Source: Bryobacterales bacterium
GTDB taxonomy: Bacteria > Acidobacteriota > Terriglobia > Bryobacterales > Bryobacteraceae
Reading direction: 5' to 3'
Assembly: GCA_003142355.1 (NCBI GenBank)
Contig: PLMF01000290.1
Coordinates: 31,292 to 36,654, forward strand
DNA: 5,363 nt
A model generated the notes under the pieces. It did no database searches, was not told the DNA's origin, and saw only the letters and a program-made list of their open reading frames with translations. A program made the position numbers and the translations under genes. Positions 1 to 5,363 of the stretch are shown piece after piece; within the stretch, counting starts at the first letter, position 1; each line of letters starts with the position of its first letter.

Positions 1-1
1 C

Positions 2-1669
2 TACGCCGGGCTCAGCGACGGCAACGCCTCTCTCAACCGCAACCAGACCAGTTCGGTGGGCGACAACCTCACCTGGGTCGACGGCCTGCACAACTTCACC
101 TTGGGCGGCGATTACCGGCGGCAGCAATTCAACCAGTTCGCCGATTCCAACGGGCGCGGCACCTACACCTTCACCGGCTCCGCCACCAGCCTGCTCATCA
201 ACGGCATCGCTCAAAGCGGGACGGGCTACGACCTGGCCGACTTCCTGCTGGGCATGCCGGCGACGAGCTCCATACGGTACGGCAACCCCGACAAGTACTT
301 CCGCGGCTCGAGCTATGACTTTTTTGTGAATGACGACTGGCGCATCGCGCCCCGGTTCAGTCTCATCCTGGGACTTCGCTGGGATTACGCCACGCCCATG
401 ACCGAGCTGTACAACCGCCTGGTGAATCTGAGGATCTCGTCCGGCTACTCGGCGGTGACGGCGGTGGAGGCGGGGCAGGCGGACCGCTCCTTGATCCGTC
501 CGGACCTCAACATTTCGCCCCGGCTCGGGTTTGCCTGGAGGCCTCTGACGAGGGGATCGCTGGTGGTCCGCGGCGGATATGGAGTCTACTACAACACCTC
601 GGTGTACAACCTGATAGCGAGCAACATGGCGCAGCAGCCGCCGTTCGCGCAGGCGTTGAGCGTCGCCAGTGCGGCCGCCAATCCCCTGAGCCTCCAGAAC
701 GGTTTCCTGGCGGCGGCGAGCCAGACGCTCACCAACACCTATGCCATCGATCCGAACTACCGGATCGGGTACGCGCAGAGCTGGAGCCTCACGGTTCAGC
801 ACGATCTGCCTTTTTCCTTCTTCGGCACAGCCGGCTACCTGGGGACCAAAGGCACGCGGCTGGATCAGCAGTTCATACCCAACTCGGTGGCGCCGGGGGC
901 GGCGGAATCGGCGCTGCCGCACGGCTTCATCTACGAGACTTCGGGCGGCAACTCGATTTATCACGCGGCGCAATTCCAACTGAACCGGCGCTTCCACAGC
1001 GGCGTAATGGCGCACGCGGCGTACCAGTTTTCGAAATCCATCGACAACGCCGGGACCGGCGGGCGCGGCCAGGGCAATACGCCGGTGGCGCAGAACTGGC
1101 TGGACCTGGCGGCCGAGCGCGCGCTTTCCAGCTTCGATGCGCGGCACAATCTCGGGATGCAGGTGCAGTATTCGACCGGGATGGGGATGAGCGGCGGCAC
1201 CCTGGTCAACGGCTGGAAGGGAGCGCTCATGAAGGATTGGACGATGAGCGGAAGTATCAGCCTTCGCTCGGGAACGCCTTTCACGGCCACGGTCGGCGGG
1301 AACCGCTCGCAGGTTGGCGGGACGGCGGTGGCTAACACCGTTCGGGCGAAGGCAACCGGGTTGCCAGTGGAGGTTTCGGGGATGCTGTTCAACACGGCGG
1401 CGTTCACGGCGCCGGCGGCTGGGGAGTGGGGAAATGCGGGGAGAAACACCATTCCGGGGCCGACCACGTTTTCGCTCGATGGGTCGCTGGGGAGGGTATT
1501 CCGGATTGGCGAGCGGCGGAACATCGATCTGCAGTTCCAGGCGCAGAACGTTCTGAACCGGGTCACCATCACGAGTTGGGGAACGGTGCTGGGCTCGAGC
1601 AACTACGGGCTGGCCAGCGGGGCGGCGGGGATGCGCAAGGTCACGGTGAACTTGAGGTTTAGATTCTAA
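2..1669 (+). CDS. TonB-dependent receptor, Oar-like, C-terminal barrel (5' partial)
   Basis: The frame is open from the left edge to TAA at 1667-1669, giving 555 residues. The GTG at 56 is only an internal valine, because 18 in-frame codons precede it. The protein is rich in alternating aromatic/polar strands and carries phrases typical of the large Acidobacteriota TonB-dependent receptors: ADFLLG (about residues 79-84), FVNDDWRI followed by LGLRWDY (about 108-129), ISPRLGFAWRP (about 171-181), VRGGYGVYYN (about 189-198), QFSKSID near 342, and FDARHN (about 378-383). It ends in LRFRF with a terminal phenylalanine, the usual outer-membrane barrel assembly signal. Family members are usually around 1000-1200 residues with a carboxypeptidase-regulatory-like domain and a plug first; those parts would lie upstream, so about half is visible. 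It should sit in the outer membrane and import a TonB-dependent ligand or act in surface adhesion. The substrate cannot be read from the sequence. The VWA-type gene starts 66 bases downstream on the same strand. Confidence 0.9.
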   Translation, partial: YAGLSDGNASLNRNQTSSVGDNLTWVDGLHNFTLGGDYRRQQFNQFADSNGRGTYTFTGSATSLLINGIAQSGTGYDLADFLLGMPATSSIRYGNPDKYFRGSSYDFFVNDDWRIAPRFSLILGLRWDYATPMTELYNRLVNLRISSGYSAVTAVEAGQADRSLIRPDLNISPRLGFAWRPLTRGSLVVRGGYGVYYNTSVYNLIASNMAQQPPFAQALSVASAAANPLSLQNGFLAAASQTLTNTYAIDPNYRIGYAQSWSLTVQHDLPFSFFGTAGYLGTKGTRLDQQFIPNSVAPGAAESALPHGFIYETSGGNSIYHAAQFQLNRRFHSGVMAHAAYQFSKSIDNAGTGGRGQGNTPVAQNWLDLAAERALSSFDARHNLGMQVQYSTGMGMSGGTLVNGWKGALMKDWTMSGSISLRSGTPFTATVGGNRSQVGGTAVANTVRAKATGLPVEVSGMLFNTAAFTAPAAGEWGNAGRNTIPGPTTFSLDGSLGRVFRIGERRNIDLQFQAQNVLNRVTITSWGTVLGSSNYGLASGAAGMRKVTVNLRFRF

Positions 1670-1702
1670 GTTGGAGCAAAGAAGGCCGAGTACCACTCGT
1701 CC

Positions 1703-1719
1703 GCAGATTGACAATCTGC
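1703..1719. promoter_or_regulatory. Perfect short palindrome between receptor and VWA genes
   Basis: GCAGATTG, one central A, then CAATCTGC form a perfect dyad with 8-bp arms. It lies in the 66-base gap, 33 bases after the receptor stop and 16 bases before the next ATG. As RNA it can only make about a 7-bp stem with a 3-base loop, and it is followed by CCCC rather than a U run, so it does not look like an intrinsic terminator. The symmetric form with a 1-base centre fits a dimeric repressor operator or a small dispersed REP-like palindrome. Which of these applies is inference; the symmetry itself is directly visible. Confidence 0.45.
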
Positions 1720-1726
1720 CCCACAA

Positions 1727-1731
1727 AGAGG
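1727..1731 (+). promoter_or_regulatory. Ribosome binding site of the VWA-type gene
   Basis: AGAGG ends 4 bases before the ATG at 1736, inside the purine-rich stretch AAAGAGGAAAT. The spacing is slightly short but acceptable. It supports the chosen start, which also places a signal peptide exactly at the N-terminus. Confidence 0.6.
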
Positions 1732-1735
1732 AAAT

Positions 1736-3802
1736 ATGCGTGCAATTGTAACTGCTTTTTTCATCGTTGGGCTGGCTGCAGCGCCGCAGACGGCGGTCAA
1801 GTTTGAAGCCACTACTCAATTGGTGGTGGTCAATATCTCGGCAAGGGACAAGAGCGGCGAACCCATGACTGGGCTGAAGGCTTCGGACTTCACGGTCACG
1901 GAAGACGGCAAGCCGCAGCAGATCAAGGTATTCGAATTCCAGAAGCTGGAAAATACCGTGCTGGCGGCGCCGGGGCTGACTCCGCGCGGGCCGGAAAGTG
2001 CGGCTGAGCCCGCTGTTGTGAAGGCAAGCCAGATCGCTCCGGCCAAGGCGGGCGAGGTCAAGTACAAGGATCGGCGGCTGCTGGTGTTGTTCTTCGACCA
2101 GGCGGGGATGGCGGTGGCGGATCAGATCCGCGCGCAGCAGGCGGCGTTGAAATTCCTGGATGCCCGCATGACGCAATCGGACCTGGTGGCGGTGCTGAGG
2201 TACTCGACGGATCTGACCGTCATGCAGGACTTCACCAGTGATCGCGACCGGCTGACGCAGGTAGTCAAGAGCCTGTCCATCGGCGAGGTTGGGATGACGA
2301 ACGGGAGCACCGGCGCGGACAGCGAGGGGGATACGGGAGCGGCGTACACGGCGGATGACAACGAGTTCAACATCTTCAACACCGATCGGAAGCTGGCCGC
2401 GCTGGAATCGGCGGTCAAGATGCTGGCGAGCCTGCCGGAGAAGAAGGCGCTGGTGTATTTCGCCAGCGGGATGAGCCGCACCGGGATCGACAACCAGGCG
2501 CAATTGCGGGCCACCATCAACGCCGCCATCCGCGGGAATGTTGCGTTCTATCCGGTGGATGCGCGCGGCCTGGTGGCGACGGCTCCATTGGGCGACGCCA
2601 CGCAAAGCTCGCCGGGCGGGCAAGGGATGTACTCGGGCAACTCGCAGCGGTCCGCGCAGGAGAACTTCCAGGGGCAGCAGGAGACGCTGTACACGCTGGC
2701 ATCGGACACGGGCGGCAAGGCGCTGCTGGATCAGAACGACCTGGCGCTGGGGATCGTTCAGGCGCAGATGGACATCTCGAGCTATTACATTCTGGGTTAC
2801 TACAGCACCAACACGGCGCTCGACGGCCGGTACCGCCGCATCAAGGTGCAGATCAGCGGGAATCCGACGGCCAAACTGGACTACCGCAGCGGCTACTTCG
2901 CGGGGAAGGAATTCAAGCAGTTCACCACTTCCGACCGGGAGCGGCAATTGCAGGAGGCGCTGATGCTGGGCGACCCGGTGACCGACCTCACGGTGGCGAT
3001 GGAGGTGAACTATTTCCGGCTGGCGAAGGACCGGTATTTTGTCCCAGTGTCGGTGAAGATTCCGGGCAGCGACATTGAGCTGGCCAGGAAAGGCGGAGCG
3101 GAGACGACGCGGCTCGATTTCATCGGGGAAGTGAAAGACGCCAAGGGAGCGCTCGCAGGCAACGTCCGCGACGATATCACGGTCAAACTGAAAGGCGAGA
3201 CGGCGGGCCAGTTGTCCAAACACAACCTGGAATACGACACCGGCTTCACACTTCAGCCGGGGACTTATACGCTGAAATTTCTGGCGCGCGAGAACGAAAC
3301 CGGGAAGATGGGGACCTTCGAAACCAAGTTTGCGATTCCGGACCTCACCACCGGGCAGCCGTACCTGCCGATCAGTTCCGTGGTGCTGAGCTATCAGCGC
3401 GAGAAGCTGGATATGGCGGTGGCGAGCGCCGAGCGGGACAAGAAGCTGATCGCGCTCAACCCGCTGGTCCGGGACAGCCAGAAGCTGATTCCGAGCGTGA
3501 CGCGGGTGTTCCGCCAGGAACAAGACCTGTACGTGTATCTGGAGGCCTATCAGCCGGCCGCCCAGAAGACGCAACTGATGGTGGCCAGCGTGAGCTTCTT
3601 TCGCGGCAGGGTGAAGGCCTTCGAAACCGCGCCGCTCAAGATCACGGACGGGCTGAACGCGAAATCGAAAGCGGTGCCGGTGAGCTTCAGCGTGCCACTG
3701 GCGGGGTTGCAGCCGGGCAGGTACACGTGCCAGGTGAGCGTGATCGAGCCTTCGGCGCAGAAGTTCGCGGTCTGGCGGTCGAATATGGTGCTGTTGCCGT
3801 GA
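1736..3802 (+). CDS. Exported VWA domain protein (VWFA-related Acidobacterial domain family)
   Basis: The product has 688 residues. Residues 1-16 look like a Sec signal peptide (MRAIVTAFFIVGLAAA, then PQ), so it should be exported. Residues 22-68 match the family's opening block: LVVVNISARDKSGEP, then GLKASDFTVTEDGKPQQIKVFEF. The VWA core begins with RRLLVLFFDQAGM (113-125). NVAFYPVDARGL (268-279), LASDTGGKAL (321-330), YYILGYYSTN (350-359) with DGRYRRIKVQI (363-373), and LDYRSGYFAG (381-390) are hallmarks of the family known as TIGR03436. The C-terminal 290 residues are beta-rich without a recognised domain. The metal-binding MIDAS motif is degenerate: D121 is kept, but the DxSxS serines are replaced (DQAGM). 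These proteins are numerous in Acidobacteriota and their role is not established; envelope protein-protein binding is a reasonable guess. It lies 66 bases after the receptor gene and may share its transcript. Its TGA is 8 bases from the stop of the convergent gene. Confidence 0.9.
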   Translation: MRAIVTAFFIVGLAAAPQTAVKFEATTQLVVVNISARDKSGEPMTGLKASDFTVTEDGKPQQIKVFEFQKLENTVLAAPGLTPRGPESAAEPAVVKASQIAPAKAGEVKYKDRRLLVLFFDQAGMAVADQIRAQQAALKFLDARMTQSDLVAVLRYSTDLTVMQDFTSDRDRLTQVVKSLSIGEVGMTNGSTGADSEGDTGAAYTADDNEFNIFNTDRKLAALESAVKMLASLPEKKALVYFASGMSRTGIDNQAQLRATINAAIRGNVAFYPVDARGLVATAPLGDATQSSPGGQGMYSGNSQRSAQENFQGQQETLYTLASDTGGKALLDQNDLALGIVQAQMDISSYYILGYYSTNTALDGRYRRIKVQISGNPTAKLDYRSGYFAGKEFKQFTTSDRERQLQEALMLGDPVTDLTVAMEVNYFRLAKDRYFVPVSVKIPGSDIELARKGGAETTRLDFIGEVKDAKGALAGNVRDDITVKLKGETAGQLSKHNLEYDTGFTLQPGTYTLKFLARENETGKMGTFETKFAIPDLTTGQPYLPISSVVLSYQREKLDMAVASAERDKKLIALNPLVRDSQKLIPSVTRVFRQEQDLYVYLEAYQPAAQKTQLMVASVSFFRGRVKAFETAPLKITDGLNAKSKAVPVSFSVPLAGLQPGRYTCQVSVIEPSAQKFAVWRSNMVLLP

Positions 3803-3810
3803 CAGAGGGG

Positions 3811-4419
3811 TCACGGGAGGCTCGCTTCGCTCGCGGGGCCGGGAGTGGGAAGACAGGGGCCGAGGTCGGGGGCCGGTCCGGGGGGAGTTGAAGGAACAAA
3901 GCCAATTTCCGGTGCAGGCGGTTGATTGGACAGGGCTTCGGGATCGCTGGGCGGGTCAGGCGGGGGGGCGTCGGATGCGATTTTCTGAAGAGCCAGGAGC
4001 GTGCGATGGTAGGAGCGCTCGGTGGAATCGATGCGGCGCTGGAGGCGGCTGAAGGTGTTGGCGCCGCGGCCGAAGGCCTGGCCGGCAGCACAGTCGTTTT
4101 TGGGGGTCCAGGCATCCTGCATTTCGCATTCGAAGAGTTCGGCATCGACTCTGCGAAAGCGGCGGAGCAGCCACTCGTCGTGGATGAGGGTATCCACGAG
4201 GAGGCGTTCTTCGGGGGTGGCGGGCCGGAAACGGTCGTGATACTCGGCGGTGAGAAGTTCGAGGGCCGCGGGATCTTCGCCGCGGATGACCTGGGATTTG
4301 GCATCAATGCCGGATTTCAGGGCATTGAAGCGGACGACGACTTTGCCCTCGAGGGAGCGAGGACCGGTGGAGTGTTGCGCGTTGAGGCGATTGGCCTCGA
4401 TTTGTTTGAGAGAGGACAT
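3811..4419 (-). CDS. Protein of unknown function, Acidobacteriota-expanded family
   Basis: The product has 202 residues. ATG at 4419 is the only plausible start, since an in-frame TAG lies 8 codons upstream (4446-4444). The N-terminus contains QIEANRLNAQHSTGPRSLEG then RFNALKSGIDAKS (residues 6-42), a motif I recognise from many hypothetical proteins of Solibacter-like bacteria. Two predicted helical parts follow: PEERLLVDTLIHDEWLLRRF (69-88) and FSRLQRRIDSTERSYHRTLL (123-142). From about 151 to the end the chain is proline-rich, low-complexity and probably disordered. No signal peptide, membrane segment or catalytic motif is visible. The basic N-terminus could bind nucleic acid, but that is a guess. 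Longish frames also run antisense across it, as expected in GC-rich DNA; the family motif decides for this frame. It is convergent with the VWA gene, with an 8-base gap and no terminator between. Confidence 0.75.
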   Translation of the reverse strand: MSSLKQIEANRLNAQHSTGPRSLEGKVVVRFNALKSGIDAKSQVIRGEDPAALELLTAEYHDRFRPATPEERLLVDTLIHDEWLLRRFRRVDAELFECEMQDAWTPKNDCAAGQAFGRGANTFSRLQRRIDSTERSYHRTLLALQKIASDAPPPDPPSDPEALSNQPPAPEIGFVPSTPPGPAPDLGPCLPTPGPASEASLP

Positions 4420-4432
4420 AGAATTGACGGGG

Positions 4433-4472
4433 CTCCTGCACCCCTACTTTCACAGTAGCTGGTGGAGGGGTG
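4433..4472 (-). promoter_or_regulatory. Hairpin plus ribosome binding site before the unknown-function gene
   Basis: On the minus strand, AGGAG (4437-4433) lies 13 bases before the ATG at 4419, a long but possible spacing. Directly upstream, separated by one base, is an imperfect hairpin: CTAC/GTAG (4458-4455 with 4447-4444, 7-base loop) stacked on CACCC/GGGTG (4472-4468 with 4443-4439), with unpaired bases on one side. It lacks a U run, so it is not a terminator. It may be part of the 5' untranslated region affecting translation; the function is inferred. Confidence 0.3.
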
Positions 4473-4600
4473 GGCGCCGGGTCGGGGTGGTCTGTAGGTT
4501 ATTGAGGATAAAGGGAAATGGGGCGTGAAAATTGTTGTGAATGAAATATGGCGGTCGCTACGCTCGGCCACAGAGGGGGATGAAAACGGGCTCGGTGGGT

Positions 4601-4782
4601 GGGACATTACAGGTATGCCCTGGGCGATTGAGGCTGAGTACGGTCAGGCAATGCGAGGCCGTTTGTGAATGTGGTCCGGAACGCGTTAGGGGAACAGAGC
4701 CGTCAGGCTCCTGCCGCAAGGTGGGAAGCCCGGTAAGGAAAGACCAGTTTCTTTCGGAGCGTTCTTCGCCCGGCGGCAGGAG
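4601..4782 (+). ncRNA. Candidate structured RNA or leader with sequestered Shine-Dalgarno
   Basis: Hand folding of the plus strand gives three elements. Stem A pairs 4601-4614 with 4661-4677 (GGGACATT with AATGT and TCC across a 2-base bulge, extended by ACAG/TTGT), enclosing TG/CA plus CCTG/CAGG at 4616-4622 and 4645-4650. Stem B is GAGCC-GTCA-GGCTC (4697-4710). Stem C has perfect 10-base arms CTCCTGCCGC (4708-4717) and GCGGCAGGAG (4773-4782), enclosing GAAAGA/TCTTTC (4738-4743, 4750-4755) and a bulged GGG-AAG/CTT-CCC helix. B and C share 4708-4710, so they exclude each other. The right arm of C covers most of AGGAGG (4778-4783), 6 bases before an ATG at 4790. This is the geometry of a translational switch. 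The element matches no RNA family I can name, and the frame after it looks non-genuine, so it could be a mobile-element remnant or a minus-strand structure. Covariation is untested. Confidence 0.3.
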
Positions 4783-4862
4783 GTGAAGAATGGAACGAGT
4801 ATACGGCCGTTCGTGCGGCATGGCTACCGGGCGGCGCAAGAATACGTCGCCAAGCGCCCGCG

Positions 4863-5363
4863 TCACTCCACGTTTTTCGCGCAGCGGAAACCGATGTCGG
4901 GGGCGGAGAAGCGGGCGGGGATGGAGGTCCACTCGTAGACTACGCCGTCCGTCAGCGGGCGCCTGTAACTGCCGCCGCGGATTGTATACCAGGGCTCGGT
5001 GGCGGTCGGTGGGGGCTTCAGGATGGCGGCGAAGCTGCGCACCGCCTGCGCGCTGGGCGTTTTTAGATCGTCCGCGAACTCCCAGACGTTGCCGGTCATG
5101 TTGATGGTGCGGAAGGGGCTCTCCGCGGCAGCGAAAGAGGTGACCGGAATTGGGCCCATAGTGGCGACATTCGCGCGGGCTGGATGGGCGTCGTTTCCCC
5201 ATGGATAAGTGCGGCCGTCGGGGCCGCGCGCGGCCTTCTCCCATTCGAGCGCGGTGGGGAGGCGCTTGCCTGCCCATTTGGCGAATTCCCGCGCGTCGAC
5301 GAAGGTGATCCCGACCACCGGGTAGTCCGGATGATCGGCGGCGAAGCCCGGCGGGAGCGGGCG
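4863..5363 (-). CDS. FGE/SUMF1-like domain protein, C-terminal part (5' partial)
   Basis: The frame is open from the right edge to TGA at 4865-4863, giving 166 residues. The GTG at 5318 is internal, since 15 in-frame codons precede it. Formylglycine-generating-enzyme-type motifs appear in order: [19 protein letters not shown] (14-32), [15 protein letters not shown] (33-47), RTYPWGND (51-58), [13 protein letters not shown] (87-99), IRGGSY (128-133) and the closing [11 protein letters not shown] (156-166). Genuine sulfatase-activating FGE enzymes carry two catalytic cysteines shortly after RGGSY. Here [12 protein letters not shown] follows and the only cysteine is in the final GFRC, so formylglycine-generating activity is unlikely. 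The fold is reused in non-FGE proteins, such as EgtB-type enzymes, PvdO-like proteins and modules attached to Ser/Thr kinases. Which applies depends on the missing N-terminal part. The gene ends 443 bases upstream of the next minus-strand gene, so an operon with it is not obvious. Confidence 0.88.
   Translation of the reverse strand, partial: RPLPPGFAADHPDYPVVGITFVDAREFAKWAGKRLPTALEWEKAARGPDGRTYPWGNDAHPARANVATMGPIPVTSFAAAESPFRTINMTGNVWEFADDLKTPSAQAVRSFAAILKPPPTATEPWYTIRGGSYRRPLTDGVVYEWTSIPARFSAPDIGFRCAKNVE

Larger units (their letters stand above)
4420..4862. other. 443-base intergenic region without a convincing gene
   Basis: This gap lies between two minus-strand genes. Its right part, 4601-4782, has strong inverted-repeat structure and is annotated separately. 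The left part holds the hairpin and ribosome binding site of the 4419 gene and a locally AT-richer patch at about 4498-4550, a plausible place for that gene's promoter, although I could not identify a convincing -35/-10 pair. Open frames exist on both strands, for example 4541-4786 (+), but their translations are Arg/Ser/Pro-rich, match no family I know and look like GC-driven chance frames. The motif TCGCTACGCTCG at 4555-4566 nearly repeats one at 3822-3833. No tRNA, insertion-sequence end or CRISPR repeat was seen. Confidence 0.6.

Noticed and set aside
3922..4458. Plus-strand frame of 178 codons antisense to the unknown-function gene
   Set aside because: It mirrors the minus-strand codon structure, and the minus-strand protein has a recognisable family motif and bounded start.
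4675..4687. Adjacent TCCGGA and AACGCGTT palindromes
   Set aside because: Short self-complementary words like these are common by chance in GC-rich DNA and have no positional support.
4697..4710. Short GAGCC/GGCTC hairpin as a minus-strand terminator for the FGE-like gene
   Set aside because: Only 5 bp, more than 150 bases past the stop codon, and followed by TGTTCCCC rather than a real T run.
4690..4760. Resemblance to cobalamin-riboswitch words such as GGGAA and CCGGT, and to group II intron domain V (GAGCCG)
   Set aside because: The order and spacing of the conserved boxes are wrong, and the key cobalamin CCCGC-ACTGT segment and the domain V helix are absent.
4541..4786. Plus-strand frame of about 81 codons inside the intergenic gap
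   Set aside because: The translation is low-complexity and unrecognised, has no clear ribosome binding site, and coincides with the inverted-repeat structure, so a non-coding reading is better supported.
4790..5104. Plus-strand frame of 104 codons preceded by a perfect AGGAGG at 6-base spacing
   Set aside because: Mostly antisense to the FGE-like gene, extremely Arg-rich, and matches no family. The Shine-Dalgarno match is recorded only as part of the structured-RNA candidate.

Overview
This GC-rich window looks like chromosome from an Acidobacteriota member, most likely of the Bryobacterales/Solibacter type. That placement is inferred from gene families: an Oar-like TonB-dependent outer-membrane receptor, a secreted protein of the 'VWFA-related Acidobacterial domain' family, a small protein of a lineage-expanded family of unknown function, and an FGE/SUMF1-like domain. 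No rRNA, tRNA, CRISPR array, insertion sequence or recognisable phage gene was seen.

Layout. From 2 to 1669 (+) runs the C-terminal barrel of the receptor, whose N-terminus lies off the left edge. A 66-base gap follows, holding a perfect 8-bp-arm palindrome and a ribosome binding site. The VWA-type exported protein (1736-3802, +) comes next and may be co-transcribed with the receptor. It ends only 8 bases from the stop codon of a convergent gene (3811-4419, -) for a protein of unknown function with a conserved N-terminal motif and a proline-rich tail. Then comes a 443-base gap (4420-4862), the only long stretch without a convincing gene. On the right edge is the C-terminal part of an FGE/SUMF1-like domain protein (4863-5363, -), whose start is outside the window.

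How the genes relate. The receptor and the VWA protein are both predicted envelope proteins on one strand and could form a short unit, although the sequence does not reveal a substrate or partner. The two minus-strand genes show no clear functional link to them or to each other.

The least explained part is 4601-4789 in the gap. It holds two extended inverted-repeat stems, the second with perfect 10-base arms. The right arm of that stem covers most of a perfect AGGAGG sequence placed 6 bases before an ATG, and the left arm overlaps a competing small hairpin. This resembles a cis-acting structured RNA (leader or mobile-element RNA), but the reading frame after it is antisense to the FGE-like gene and looks non-genuine. 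It is offered as a candidate only.
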